A stretch of DNA of 64,000 nt from Actinomadura craniellae. Lineage in GTDB: Bacteria; Actinomycetota; Actinomycetes; Streptosporangiales; Streptosporangiaceae. The notes under the pieces are model-generated. The model searched no databases. It was not told the origin of the DNA and saw nothing but the letters and a program-made list of their open reading frames with translations. Location: the NCBI RefSeq assembly GCF_003289645.1, contig NZ_QLYX01000002.1, positions 124,001-188,000 on the forward strand. Direction: 5' to 3'. Within the stretch, counting starts at the first letter, position 1, and every line of letters starts with the position of its first letter. Shown piece after piece: positions 50,970 to 60,034 of the stretch. Both the position numbers and the translations under genes were made by a program.

Positions 50970-50990
50970 GGTCCGGGAGTACCCCGGACC
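50970..50990. terminator. Third hairpin of the convergent terminator
   Basis: GGTCCGGG and CCCGGACC form an 8-bp stem with loop AGTAC, next to the minus-strand gene ending at 50995. It probably terminates that transcript. Confidence 0.65.
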
Positions 50991-50994
50991 GTGG

Positions 50995-51354
50995 TCAGTC
51001 GGCGCAGATGGCGAAGACGCTGATCCCGACGTCGTTGTAGCCGTCCTGGCGGCCGATGCCGATCCATCCCCGGCCGTCGCCGGTGGGGAAGGAGCCGACC
51101 AGGATCGCCCGGTTGCCCTGTGCCTCGGCTCCGCCGCCGAGAACCCGCTTGGCGCCGGGGCAGTAGAGGGTGCGGCGCTGGAAGTTGGGGACGTTGGCGT
51201 TGGGCAGGGTCACCAGCTGCCAGCCGGCGGGCAGCGCCCTGGCCTGCGCCGGAACCTGCGCCGGGGTCTGGGCGTTGGCCGCTCCGACCGTCGCCATGCA
51301 GGTGCCGACGGCCAGGCCGGCGAGGACGAGGGCAATGGACCTCTTCGAGTACAT
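50995..51354 (-). CDS. Small secreted protein
   Basis: A 119-residue exported protein of unknown function. MYSKRSIALVLAGLAVGTC leads into a hydrophobic core ending at ANAQ, a Sec signal peptide with a likely A-x-A-type cleavage. The mature part is about 90 residues with two cysteines (TLYCPGAKRVLGGG, AICAD), which could pair as a disulfide. The GGG-containing CPGAKRVLGGGAEAQG pattern resembles small secreted proteins of actinomycetes. GGAGAG precedes the ATG. Convergent with the PEP mutase family gene. Confidence 0.8.
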   Translation of the reverse strand: MYSKRSIALVLAGLAVGTCMATVGAANAQTPAQVPAQARALPAGWQLVTLPNANVPNFQRRTLYCPGAKRVLGGGAEAQGNRAILVGSFPTGDGRGWIGIGRQDGYNDVGISVFAICAD

Positions 51355-51687
51355 CCACTCTCCTTCTGTCGGCTCCCCGCCCGCCCGCGGCACGGCGCCG
51401 CCGGACGGGAATCGGGGAGACCAGCAAGGCCTTACACGAAGAGTGTCCATATCTTTACTGAGAGTTTCAATACCTATAGTGGTTGAATGACTACAGAAAG
51501 TGCCCCATCCCGGTCTAACTCGCGGTACGGACCACCGGGATCAAGCCGCTCACCTGCGAGAACGACGGGGCACGGGAGCACGGTCGGCCACATCCGGCCA
51601 CGCCAGGCACCCGTGGGGAGCCTCGGGGCACGACCCCGCGCCCGGTCCCTCCCGGTGATCCGTACGGACGTGCGACACGCCGGCCGG
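51355..51687. other. Promoter region and unassigned sequence
   Basis: About 330 bases without a gene. An AT-rich part (51430-51500) probably holds the promoter of the minus-strand secreted protein. The rest (51500-51687) is GC-rich and reads poorly in all frames; a short minus-strand open frame there ends in VSGLIPVVRTAS and I could not identify it. Confidence 0.45.
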
Positions 51688-52743
51688 TCAGCCGTCCGCG
51701 GCGTCCACCAGGCCCCAGGCCAGGGCGGTCGGCAGGTCGAGGGGCGCGCCGGTCAGGGCGAGGTACAGCGTGCGGTGCCGGCCGATGCGGCGGGGAATGC
51801 CGACGGTGCCGCCCGCACCGGGGATCAGCCCCATACCGACCTCGGGCAGCCGGAAGGTGGTCCCCGCGGCGGCCGTCACCCGGCCGGCGAAGGCGGGCAG
51901 TTCGATTCCGGCACCGACACAGGCGCCGTGCAGGCGGGCCTCGACCTGGCCGGCGAGGGCGTGGACGAGCCGGCCCGCGCCGGCGCGGGTGCGGACCAGG
52001 TGCGCGGTGGTCAGGTCGGGGGCCGTGCCGAACTCGTCCAGATCCCCGCCGGAGCAGAACGACGGCCCGGCACCGGCGAGCACCACCCGGGTCACCGTGC
52101 CGTCGAGCAGGGCCAGGTGCAGGGCGTCGACCAGCGCGTCGCGCACCTGGCGGCCGTAGGCGTTGCGCCGTTCGGGCCGGTTCAGCGTGACGGTCAGGCG
52201 ATCCCCGGCACGCTCGACCAGCACCGGGTGCTCGACCGGCGAGGGCAGCGGCCGGGGGCCGCGGGACTCCAGCCAGCGGCGGAACTCCGGGCCGCCGAGC
52301 AGGGCGGAGTAGGCGAAGGACTCCACGTCCAGGGCGGCGCCCACCGGCAGCGCCTCCGTCGCCCGCAGCACCTCGCCCAGGACCGTGGCCGCCTGCGGGT
52401 TCCGCGTCGCCGCCCCGTGCAGGGCCGCCAGCGGTTCCTCGGGGTCGGGAACGGCGACGCACTCCGGCCCGCCCGCCGCCCCGCCCCCCACCAGGGTCAG
52501 GTCCAGCGCCCGCGCCAGCTCCGCCACCCGGGGGGAGAGCCGGCCACGGGCGAGACCGATCAGCAGCCGGTCACCGGACCGGGCGCGCTCCAGCGCCTCA
52601 CCCGGAACCTCCGTGACGCCGTCCAGTTCCACCGCCACCAGCGGCTCGTGGACCCGCCCGGCGGAGTCGAGCAGCGGGGCGTGGACGGCGCCGCCGGCCA
52701 GGTCGGCGACGGAGACGCGGCGCGGGCCCGTCAATCGGCTCAC
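51688..52743 (-). CDS. Enoyl-CoA hydratase/isomerase family protein with N-terminal extension
   Basis: A 351-residue crotonase-fold protein. The CoA-binding/oxyanion segments are AGAGPSFCSGGDLDEFG and GACVGAGIELPAFAGRV, and FRLPEVGMGLIPGAGGT carries the second catalytic Glu; both Glu residues needed for hydration appear present. Usual hydratases are about 260 residues; the first 100 here are extra and not recognised. GTG 52743 is taken as start after GAGAGCGAG, with TTG 52734 possible. It is divergent from the short CoA-transferase gene, sharing an 85-base promoter region. Confidence 0.82.
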   Translation of the reverse strand: MSRLTGPRRVSVADLAGGAVHAPLLDSAGRVHEPLVAVELDGVTEVPGEALERARSGDRLLIGLARGRLSPRVAELARALDLTLVGGGAAGGPECVAVPDPEEPLAALHGAATRNPQAATVLGEVLRATEALPVGAALDVESFAYSALLGGPEFRRWLESRGPRPLPSPVEHPVLVERAGDRLTVTLNRPERRNAYGRQVRDALVDALHLALLDGTVTRVVLAGAGPSFCSGGDLDEFGTAPDLTTAHLVRTRAGAGRLVHALAGQVEARLHGACVGAGIELPAFAGRVTAAAGTTFRLPEVGMGLIPGAGGTVGIPRRIGRHRTLYLALTGAPLDLPTALAWGLVDAADG

Positions 52744-52816
52744 CTCGCTCTCGGACCGGCGGGCGACCACGCGTCCGGCCAGGTCGGCGGCGGTGATCGC
52801 TTCCGGGCCGGAAGTG

Positions 52817-52822
52817 TATCTT
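52817..52822 (+). promoter_or_regulatory. -10 element of a leaderless promoter
   Basis: TATCTT lies six bases before GTG 52829, so transcription would start on the start codon. It supports this start for the CoA-transferase. Confidence 0.55.
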
Positions 52823-52828
52823 CGGGAC

Positions 52829-54085
52829 GTGCCGAACACCGCCCGTGATGCCGGTTTCCTTCCCGCGGTGGCCGGGTCCGACCCGGCGGCCGACTGGGCG
52901 CGCAGCGGCATCGTGGCCCTCACTGGCTGGGCGGACGGGCCGCCGCTGGTGCCGCCCGGGCGGGCCGCCACCGCCGCCCGGGAACTGGCCGACCTGTTCG
53001 CCGCCCGCACCGGGGTCCGGCTGGACGGCGCCCGGCTGCTGTCCGAACGCGCCGCGTTCACCGGGCACCGGCGGCGCGGGGAGTTCTCCGCCGGGGGATC
53101 CTGCCGGCTGCTGCCCACCGCCGACGGCTGGGCCGCCGTCTCCTGCGCCCGCCCCGACGACCCCGCGCTGCTGGGTGCCCTGGTCGGGGCCGCGCTGGGC
53201 GACGACCCGTGGCCCGCGGTCGCCGGCTGGCTGCGCGGGCACACCGGCGCCGAACTCGCCGAGCGCGCCGCGCTGCTCGGCGTCGCCGCCGGACCGGTCC
53301 GGCACCGCCGCACCCCTCCGTCCCTCCCCCGGCCGCCGGCCCACCGCCCGGTGCGGGACCTGCTGGTGGTCGACTTCAGCGCGCTGTGGGCGGGCCCGCT
53401 CTGCGCCCACCTGCTCGGCCTGGCCGGTGCCCGGGTCGTCAAGGTCGAGACGCCCGGGCGGCCGGACGGGGCGCGCCGCGGGAACCCCGGCTTCTACCGG
53501 CTGCTGCACGCGGGCCACCGCTCGGTCGTCCTGGACCCCGGCACCGCCGCCGGGCGGGCGGCGATGGCCGCCCTGGTCGGTGCCGCCGACATCGTGATCG
53601 AGGCGTCCCGGCCGCGCGCGCTGGCCCGCTTCGGGCTCGACGCCGAGGCCGCCGTCGCGGCGGGGACCACCTGGATCTCGATCACCGCGTACGGGCGCGG
53701 TGCCGACCGGGTCGGGTTCGGCGACGACGTCGCCGCCGCCAGTGGCCTGGTCGCCCGTGCCCCCGGCGGCGCCCCGCTGTTCTGCGGCGACGCCATCGCC
53801 GACCCGCTCACCGGGCTGACCGCCGCGGTCCTGGCCACCGGCGGCGAGAGCGCGCTGTGGGACGTCTCCATGTCGGACGTGGTCGCCGCCACGCTGCCGC
53901 CGGCCGCCGGGGCACCCGCGACCTCGCCCCCGGCCCGGGCGGCGGGCGGCGGGTGGGTGGTCGACACCGGCGCGGGGCCGGTACCCGTGGCCGTCCCCCG
54001 CCGGCGGGAGGCGGCCGGGCGGGCGGCCGGCGCCGGGGAGCACACCGGCCGGGTGCTGCGCGAGCTGGGGATCGCCGCGCCGTGA
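52829..54085 (+). CDS. Short/permuted CaiB-BaiF CoA-transferase family protein
   Basis: A 418-residue family III CoA-transferase-like protein. RPVRDLLVVDFSALWAGPLCAHLLGLAGARVVKVETPGRPDGARRG, the family N-terminal signature, begins only at about residue 172. Before it is a block (CRLLPTADGWAAVSCARPDD, LLGALVGAAL) that resembles what normally lies at the end of the family. The signature-bearing part is about 245 residues, well short of the usual 360-400. Rearranged or truncated forms of this kind may need a partner. GTGA coupling links it to the amidohydrolase, and the start is leaderless. Confidence 0.75.
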   Translation: MPNTARDAGFLPAVAGSDPAADWARSGIVALTGWADGPPLVPPGRAATAARELADLFAARTGVRLDGARLLSERAAFTGHRRRGEFSAGGSCRLLPTADGWAAVSCARPDDPALLGALVGAALGDDPWPAVAGWLRGHTGAELAERAALLGVAAGPVRHRRTPPSLPRPPAHRPVRDLLVVDFSALWAGPLCAHLLGLAGARVVKVETPGRPDGARRGNPGFYRLLHAGHRSVVLDPGTAAGRAAMAALVGAADIVIEASRPRALARFGLDAEAAVAAGTTWISITAYGRGADRVGFGDDVAAASGLVARAPGGAPLFCGDAIADPLTGLTAAVLATGGESALWDVSMSDVVAATLPPAAGAPATSPPARAAGGGWVVDTGAGPVPVAVPRRREAAGRAAGAGEHTGRVLRELGIAAP

Positions 54086-55470
54086 CCGGCCTGCTGCTGC
54101 GCGACGCCGAACTCGACGGCGGGGTCCGGGCCGACGTCCGGGTCCGCGACGGCCGGATCGCCGAGGTCGGCGCGCTGCGGCGGCGGCCCGGGGAGGCCGA
54201 GCACGACTGCCGGGGCGGCGCGCTGCTGCCCGGCCTGTGCGACCACCACCTGCACCTGCACGCCCTCGCCGCCTGGCGGCGGTCCGTGCGCTGCGGGCCG
54301 CCGGAGGTGACCGGCCGCGCGGGGCTCGCCGCCGCGCTCGCCGCCGCCCGGCCCGACGAGCACGGCTGGCTCCGGGGCGTCGGCTATGTGGAGACCGTCG
54401 CCGGCGACCTCGACGCGGCGGCCCTCGACCGGTGGTACGCGCGCGGGCCGGCCCGGGTCCAGCACCGCAGCGGCGCCCTGTGGACGCTCAACACCCCCGC
54501 GATGGACGCGGTCGGCCTGGCGTCCGCCGACCACCCGGGCGTCGAGCGGGACGGCCACGGCGCCCCCACCGGGCGGCTGTGGCGGGCCGACGGCTGGCTG
54601 CGCTCCCGGCTGCCGCCCGCGGCCCCGCCCGACCTCGCCCCGGTCGGCACCGCCCTGGCCCGGCTCGGCATCACCGCCGTCACCGACGCCACCCCCGACC
54701 TGGACGCGGGCTCCGCCGGCGCGATCGCCGCGGCCCTGCGCGGCGGGGCGCTGCCCCAGCGCGTGCACCTGCTCGGCGTCCCGCTGGACGGGCCCGCGCC
54801 CGAGGGCCCGAGCGTGGGGCCTTACAAGATCGTGCTCGCCGACTCCGGGCTGCCGGCCTTCGACGCGCTCGCCGACCTGATCCGCGCCGCCCACGCGGCC
54901 GGGCGCGCGATCGCCGCGCACTGCGTCACCCGCGAGGCGCTGGTCCTCCTGCTGGCGGCCCTCGACGTGGCCGGGGTCCGGCCCGGCGACCGGATCGAAC
55001 ACGCCGCGCTGGTGCCCGCCGAACTGGTTCCGGTGCTCGCCGGGCGCGGCCTGCGGGTGGTCACCCAGCCCGGCTTCCTCGCCCACCGGGGCGACGACTA
55101 CCTGCGGGACCTGCCCACCAGGGACCACCCCGACCTCTACCGGTGCGCCTCGCTCGCCGCGGCGGGCGTGCCGCTGGCGCTGTCCAGCGACGCCCCCTAC
55201 GGGCCGCTCGACCCCTGGGCGGTCATCGCCGCCGCGGTCCACCGGCGCACCCCGGCGGGCCGGGTGGCCGGCCCGGACGAGCGGCTCGCCCCGGCCCGGG
55301 CCCTGGACGCCTATCTCGCGCCGCCCGGCGATCCCGGCGGCCCGCCCGCACGGGTGCGGCCGGGCGCCGCCGCGGACCTCGTGCTGCTGCACGTCCCGCT
55401 CGCCGTGGCGCTGGCCGGGCCGGAGCCCGGGCTGGTCCGGTCGGTCTGGATCGGCGGCCGGGCCCGCTGA
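54082..55470 (+). CDS. Amidohydrolase family protein (Amidohydro_3 type)
   Basis: A 462-residue metal-dependent hydrolase with the composite-domain layout: a short beta sandwich (residues 1-50), then the TIM barrel. LLPGLCDHHLHLHALAAW carries the first His-x-His metal pair; AIAAHCVTR, RIEHAAL and LSSDAPYGPLDP supply later His/Asp ligands. The family includes enzymes hydrolysing N-substituted amides and related ring compounds. GTG 54082 overlaps the stop of the CoA-transferase. It ends before a strong terminator. Substrate unknown, but its operon partner suggests an acyl or amide compound. Confidence 0.85.
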   Translation: MTGLLLRDAELDGGVRADVRVRDGRIAEVGALRRRPGEAEHDCRGGALLPGLCDHHLHLHALAAWRRSVRCGPPEVTGRAGLAAALAAARPDEHGWLRGVGYVETVAGDLDAAALDRWYARGPARVQHRSGALWTLNTPAMDAVGLASADHPGVERDGHGAPTGRLWRADGWLRSRLPPAAPPDLAPVGTALARLGITAVTDATPDLDAGSAGAIAAALRGGALPQRVHLLGVPLDGPAPEGPSVGPYKIVLADSGLPAFDALADLIRAAHAAGRAIAAHCVTREALVLLLAALDVAGVRPGDRIEHAALVPAELVPVLAGRGLRVVTQPGFLAHRGDDYLRDLPTRDHPDLYRCASLAAAGVPLALSSDAPYGPLDPWAVIAAAVHRRTPAGRVAGPDERLAPARALDAYLAPPGDPGGPPARVRPGAAADLVLLHVPLAVALAGPEPGLVRSVWIGGRAR

Positions 55471-55471
55471 G

Positions 55472-55517
55472 CCCGGCCCGCCGGCGTGCAGGGGGTGCGC
55501 CCCGCACGCCGGCCGGG
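55472..55517. terminator. Terminator between convergent operons
   Basis: GCCGGCGTGC (55480-55489) and GCACGCCGGC (55504-55513) form a perfect 10-bp stem with an inner GGGG/CCCC pair and outer CCCG/CGGG pairs. It lies directly after the amidohydrolase stop and just before the minus-strand DoxX gene end. Confidence 0.75.
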
Positions 55518-55524
55518 TACCCGG

Positions 55525-56046
55525 TCAGGCTTCCTCGGCGGCCTTCCGCTCCGGCCGCCAGAAGACGGCGAGCAGCAGGGCCCCGCCCACTCCGCCGGCG
55601 CCCGCGGCGATGGCCAGCCCGAGCCACCCGTCGAGGGTGTCCTCGATGCCGAGGACCCCGTCCAGCGAGACCGCGCCGCCGCCGAGCGCCCCCGCGGCGC
55701 AGGCGACCAGGATCAGCATCAGGACGTACTCGTAGCCCTCGCCGGGCCGGAAGATGAAGAAGCCGTTGCGCAGGTGGTTGGTCACCATCGCCACCAGCAT
55801 GGTGCCCACCACCCCGGCGGCGGCCAGCGGCGTGAACAGGCCCAGCGCCAGCATCGCCCCGGCGCCGAGTTCCGTGCCGGTGGCCATCAGGGCGTGCAGC
55901 CGGCCGGGCCGCAGCCCGATCGATTCGAACCAGCGGCCCGTGCCCGCGATCCGGCCGCCGCCGAACGCGTGGTTCCAGCCGTGCGCGAAGATCGTCAGGC
56001 CGACGGTCAGCCGCAGGATGAGGGACGCGATGTCCACGCTCTCCAT
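55525..56046 (-). CDS. DoxX-family membrane protein
   Basis: A 173-residue inner-membrane protein with four hydrophobic segments. ASLILRLTVGLTIFAHGWNHAFGGG and GAMLALGLFTPLAAAGVVGTMLVAM match DoxX, whose members may be small-subunit or quinone-linked partners of oxidoreductases. It is last in the minus-strand acyl-CoA operon, 42 bases after the double acyl-CoA dehydrogenase. How it links to that pathway is unknown. Confidence 0.85.
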   Translation of the reverse strand: MESVDIASLILRLTVGLTIFAHGWNHAFGGGRIAGTGRWFESIGLRPGRLHALMATGTELGAGAMLALGLFTPLAAAGVVGTMLVAMVTNHLRNGFFIFRPGEGYEYVLMLILVACAAGALGGGAVSLDGVLGIEDTLDGWLGLAIAAGAGGVGGALLLAVFWRPERKAAEEA

Positions 56047-56088
56047 GGAGCGCTCCGTTCTGAAGTGGTGAAGGTTCTGGCGGGTCGT

Positions 56089-58251
56089 CTATCTGGTCAG
56101 GGGATCGCGAGGCAGTCCGAGGATGCGCTCGGCGATCTGGTTCCGGGTGATCTCGGAGGTGCCGCCGGCGATGGACAGCGCCCGGGCGCCCACCGTCAGC
56201 AGCGCCGCCGGCGTGTCGGTGAAGGCCGTCTCCGGCCCGGTGAGCTCGGCCATCAGTTCCGCCGACCCGCTCTGGTGCTCGGCGAGCACCAGCTTGGTGA
56301 TGTTGCCCTCCGGGCCGGGCTCTCCGCCCGCGACGGCGCGCTCGGCCCGGCGCAGGTTGAGCAGCCGCAGCGCCTGCGCCCGCGCCAGGTGCCGGCCGAC
56401 CCGGACCCGGGCGCCGGGCGCCCGGTCGCCGGACTCGCGCAGCAGGTCCAGGAGGGCGGGCGCGCCGTCGCCGCCGAGGCCGCCGCCGATGCTGACACGC
56501 TCGTTGCCCAGGGTGGCGCGGGCGACCCGCCAGCCCTCGTTCGGCGTGCCCACCACGTCGGCGTCCGGGACGAACACGTCGGTGAAGAACACCTCGTTGA
56601 AGTCGGAGTCCCCGGTGATCTGCCGCAGCGGGCGCACCTCCACCCCGGGGGCCTTCAGGTCGACCACGACCATGGTGACCCCCGAGTGCTTGGGCGCGTC
56701 GGGGTCGGTGCGCACCGTGGCCAGGCCGCGCCGGCAGTAGTGGGCGCCGCTGGTCCACACCTTCTGGCCGTTGACGATCCAGCCGCCGTCCGTGCGGACG
56801 GCCCGGGTCCGGATCCCGGCGGCGTCCGAGCCGGCCTCCGGCTCGCTGAACAGCTGGCACCAGATCTCCTCGCCGGCCAGCGCGGGCCGCACCCACCGGT
56901 CGATCTGGTCCTGCGTGCCGTGCTGGACGAGCGTCAGGATCACCCACCCGGTGATGCCGTACTGCGGGCGCTGCACCCCGGCCGCCGCGAACTCCTCCTC
57001 GATGACGAGCTGGACGCCCGCGCTCGCCGCCAGCCCCCACGGCCGCGGCCAGTGCGGCTGGACGTAACCGGTCTCGATCAGCCGGGTGCGCTGCTCGCCC
57101 GCGGGCAGCGCGGCCAGTTCGGCGGCCAGTTCCCTGATCTGCGCCCGGGCCGCCTCGGCCTCAGGCGGCAGGTCCAGGTTCCCGCGCCGGGTCACGCCCG
57201 CCGCGCGCAGCGAGGCGACGTCTTCGGCCGCCGCGTCGGCGTCGAAGAGCGCGGCCAGCGCGGTGGCCCGGCGCAGCAGCAGGTGCGCGTCGTGCTCCCA
57301 GGTGAACCCGATCCCGCCGTGCACCTGGATGTTCAGCTGGGCGTCGGCGGTGAACGCCGGGACCGCCAGGGCCAGCGCGATCGCCGCCGCCAGTTCGAAC
57401 TCGGCGGCCGGGCCGTCCGCCGCGCGGGCGGCGTCCCAGACCGCGGCCGTGCCCAGCTCGGCCGCCACCAGCATGTTCGCGCAGTGGTGCTTGACCGCCT
57501 GGTACGTCCCGATCGGGCGGCCGAACTGCTCGCGCGTCTTCGCGTACGCGGTGGCCGTGTCGGTGCACTCGCGGGCCCCGCCCACGGCCTCGGCCGCCAC
57601 CAGCGTGCGGGCCACCGCCAGGGCCCGCGGCCGGGCGCCCCGGAGCACCCGCTCGGCCGGCACGGCCACGCCGTCCAGCCGCACCCGGGCCGACCGCCGG
57701 GAGTGGTCCACGTTCGGCGGCACCTCGACGGTCACGCCGGGGGCGTCCGCCTCGACCACCACCAGGTCGTCGCCCGCCGCCAGCACCAGCAGGCGGGCCG
57801 CCCCGGCGCCCAGGACGGCTCCGGCGTCGCCACCGGCGGCCCCGCCGGTCAGGGTGAGGGAGCCGCCGAGGCCGAGGGCGGCCGGGACGGTCCCGCCCGC
57901 CAGGCCCGGCAGCAGCGCGGCCCGCTGCGCGTCCGTGCCCGTGTCCGCGACCGCCGCGGCAGCCAGCATGGTGGGCAGGAACGGCCCCGGCGCCACCGCC
58001 CGGCCCAGTTCCTCGGCCACCACCACCAGCTCCGGCAGCCCCGCCCCGCCGCCGCCGTACTCCTCGGGCAGGTGCAGGCCGAGCAGGCCGAGCGCCGCGA
58101 ACTCCGGCCAGAAGTCCGGCAGCGGCTCGTGCTCGGCCTCCAGCAGCGCGCGGCCGGCCGCGCGCGCCCGGTGGGACTCCAGGAAGGCACGCACGGTCGC
58201 GGCCAACTCGCGGTGCTCGGTACCGATCGCTATGCCGTTCGTCGTCGCCAT
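56089..58251 (-). CDS. Double acyl-CoA dehydrogenase (fusion)
   Basis: A 720-residue protein with two acyl-CoA dehydrogenase modules in one chain. The first spans about residues 1-350, with YAKTREQFGRPIGTYQAVKHHCANM and QLNIQVHGGIGFTWEHDAHLLLRR; the second starts at about 360 and has WCQLFSEPEAGSDAAGIRTRA (FAD-binding region) and ERILGLPRDPLTR at the end. Two-module ACADs usually appear as separate alpha/beta subunits, as in steroid degradation, where a heteromeric pair is needed; here they are fused. The first half appears to lack the full FAD-binding loop. Flavin site and substrate are inferred. Confidence 0.85.
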   Translation of the reverse strand: MATTNGIAIGTEHRELAATVRAFLESHRARAAGRALLEAEHEPLPDFWPEFAALGLLGLHLPEEYGGGGAGLPELVVVAEELGRAVAPGPFLPTMLAAAAVADTGTDAQRAALLPGLAGGTVPAALGLGGSLTLTGGAAGGDAGAVLGAGAARLLVLAAGDDLVVVEADAPGVTVEVPPNVDHSRRSARVRLDGVAVPAERVLRGARPRALAVARTLVAAEAVGGARECTDTATAYAKTREQFGRPIGTYQAVKHHCANMLVAAELGTAAVWDAARAADGPAAEFELAAAIALALAVPAFTADAQLNIQVHGGIGFTWEHDAHLLLRRATALAALFDADAAAEDVASLRAAGVTRRGNLDLPPEAEAARAQIRELAAELAALPAGEQRTRLIETGYVQPHWPRPWGLAASAGVQLVIEEEFAAAGVQRPQYGITGWVILTLVQHGTQDQIDRWVRPALAGEEIWCQLFSEPEAGSDAAGIRTRAVRTDGGWIVNGQKVWTSGAHYCRRGLATVRTDPDAPKHSGVTMVVVDLKAPGVEVRPLRQITGDSDFNEVFFTDVFVPDADVVGTPNEGWRVARATLGNERVSIGGGLGGDGAPALLDLLRESGDRAPGARVRVGRHLARAQALRLLNLRRAERAVAGGEPGPEGNITKLVLAEHQSGSAELMAELTGPETAFTDTPAALLTVGARALSIAGGTSEITRNQIAERILGLPRDPLTR

Positions 58252-58269
58252 GGGCTCTCCGCTCCTCGC

Positions 58270-59064
58270 TCAGCCCCGGTCCAGAGGGGTGAAGACCGGG
58301 GGCCGCTTCTCTTTCCGGGCTGTCAGTGCCTCGGCCAGGTCCGGACCGCCGAACGCGACGTCCATCCGCCGCAGCGTGTCGGCCAGGGCGTCGGCACGGG
58401 TGCGCTCCAGGTCCGCGTACACCTGTTCCTTGATGGCGGCCAGGGACGACGGCGCGCAGCCCGCCGCCAGGTCCGCCGCGTAGTCCAGCGCGGCCGGCAG
58501 GAGGTCCTCGGGCTCGACGACCCGGTGCACCAGGCCGATCCGCTCGGCCTCCTCGGCGTCCAGCGCCCGCCCCGACAGCAGCAGTTCCATCGCCCGGGAC
58601 GTGCCGAGCAGCCGGGGCAGCAGCCACGCCAGCCCGTACTCGGCGACCAGGCCCAGCCGGGAGAAGCTCGTCGCCAGCCGCGCGCCGCGCGCCACGAACC
58701 GGATGTCGCTGCCCAGCATGTACGCGAACCCGATGCCGGCCACCGGCCCGTTCACCGCGGCCACCACCGGCGTGCGCAGCCGCAGCGCCAGGTCCGGGAG
58801 GTCCTCGGGGTCGGGCACGAACGCCCGGATCGCCTCGGGGCCCTCGCCCAGCACCGCCAGGTCCGCGCCCGCGCAGAAGCCGCGGCCCGCGCCGGTCACC
58901 ACGATCGCCCGCACCGCGGGGTCGGCGTCCGCGGTGCGCAGCGCCGCCGCGTAGGCCAGCGCCATCGGCCGGGTGATCGCGTTCAGCGCCTGCGGCCGGT
59001 TCAACGTGATCACCGCGACCGCGCGCTCATGACGCACCAGTACGGTCTCCTCGCCGGTCTCCAT
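58270..59064 (-). CDS. Enoyl-CoA hydratase/isomerase
   Basis: A 264-residue crotonase-fold protein. VITLNRPQALNAITRPMA, VVTGAGRGFCAGADLAVLGEG and NGPVAGIGFAYMLGSDIRFV give the oxyanion and substrate-binding strands; the usual catalytic Glu in the second is replaced around FAYML, while LVAEYGLAW holds a later Glu. ATG 59064 follows GGAGG; an in-frame ATG at 59109 is weaker. It is in the minus-strand operon 18 bases before the fused dehydrogenase, and 52 bases after LysR. Confidence 0.85.
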   Translation of the reverse strand: METGEETVLVRHERAVAVITLNRPQALNAITRPMALAYAAALRTADADPAVRAIVVTGAGRGFCAGADLAVLGEGPEAIRAFVPDPEDLPDLALRLRTPVVAAVNGPVAGIGFAYMLGSDIRFVARGARLATSFSRLGLVAEYGLAWLLPRLLGTSRAMELLLSGRALDAEEAERIGLVHRVVEPEDLLPAALDYAADLAAGCAPSSLAAIKEQVYADLERTRADALADTLRRMDVAFGGPDLAEALTARKEKRPPVFTPLDRG

Positions 59065-59116
59065 CCGCTCCTCCTTCGCGCCGCCGGGAAAGCGTCCTGA
59101 TCGTGTCATGCCAGGC

Positions 59117-60034
59117 TCAAACGATCATCAGCGGCTCGTCTCGACGGGCCCGCAGCGCCGTGACGATCCCCGCGACGACCTCCGCGGCGGGGCCGCCGGC
59201 GCCGGCGGGCCAGGCAACGCCGAGCCGCAGTTGCAGGTCCGGCTCGTCCAGCGGGAGCAGGGTGATGCGGGCGCCGGCGAAGACCCGGCGCGTCAGGGAG
59301 TTCATCGAGATCACCGCGATGTCCCGCGACCGCCCCACGTGCACCGCCAGCCGCACGATGTCGCTGTGCGGCAGCTCGCGCACCCGGCGCAGCCCGGCCT
59401 CGACCAGCCGCCGGCGGAACTCCCCCATCGCCTGCGGCTGGACCTTGGCGGACGTCAGCAGCACCGTCCGGTCGGCCAGGTCGGCGACCTTGACCGCCGG
59501 GAGCCGGGCGAGGTCGTCGTCGCCGCGCAGGGCGACGCCGAGCCGGTACCGCGCCAGCGGCAGGGAGTGCAGCCGCGGGTCCTCGACCGGCAGGTGCACC
59601 ACGGCCAGGTCGAGCCGCCCGGCGGCCAGCAGCTTCAGCAGCGCGGCCGACGGCTCCAGGGTGACCGGCGGCTCGGCACCGGGACGCTCCTGCCGGTACG
59701 TCTCCAGGACCAGGTCCAGCACCTGCGGCGGAGCCAGCGGTGTGGCGCCGATCCGGGGCGCGGGCGGCTCCGGCGGCCCGTCGCCGGGGGCCAGCCGCGC
59801 CAGCGCGTCGAACCGCTCCAGGACGTCCCGGGCCGGGGGCAGGAACCGCCGACCGAAGCCGGTGAGCTCCACCCGGCGGTGGCCGCGGTCGAACAGGTCG
59901 TGCCCCAGCTCCTTCTCCAGGTCGCGGATCCGGCGGCTGAGCGGCGAGGGCGTGAGATGCAGGCGCTCGGCCGCCCGCCCGAAGTGGAGTTCCTCCGCGA
60001 CCGTCACGAAGTACCGCAGTTGCTGGATCTCCAC
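59117..60034 (-). CDS. LysR-family transcriptional regulator
   Basis: A 305-residue regulator. EIQQLRYFVTVAEELHFGRAAERLHLTPSPLSRRIRDLEKELGHDLFDR is the complete LysR N-terminal HTH with its linker helix; the remainder is a two-lobed periplasmic-binding-like effector domain. GTG 60034 lies seven bases after a possible -10 (TACGCT, 60047-60042), so translation may be leaderless. It lies inside the acyl-CoA operon between the fused CoA-transferase and the hydratase, so it probably senses an acyl-CoA or its acid and controls this gene set. Confidence 0.88.
   Translation of the reverse strand: MEIQQLRYFVTVAEELHFGRAAERLHLTPSPLSRRIRDLEKELGHDLFDRGHRRVELTGFGRRFLPPARDVLERFDALARLAPGDGPPEPPAPRIGATPLAPPQVLDLVLETYRQERPGAEPPVTLEPSAALLKLLAAGRLDLAVVHLPVEDPRLHSLPLARYRLGVALRGDDDLARLPAVKVADLADRTVLLTSAKVQPQAMGEFRRRLVEAGLRRVRELPHSDIVRLAVHVGRSRDIAVISMNSLTRRVFAGARITLLPLDEPDLQLRLGVAWPAGAGGPAAEVVAGIVTALRARRDEPLMIV

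Noticed and set aside
51500-51687. Possible remnant of an insertion sequence or transposase
   Set aside because: A short frame ending VSGLIPVVRTAS looked suggestive, but there are no terminal repeats, target duplications or recognisable transposase motifs.
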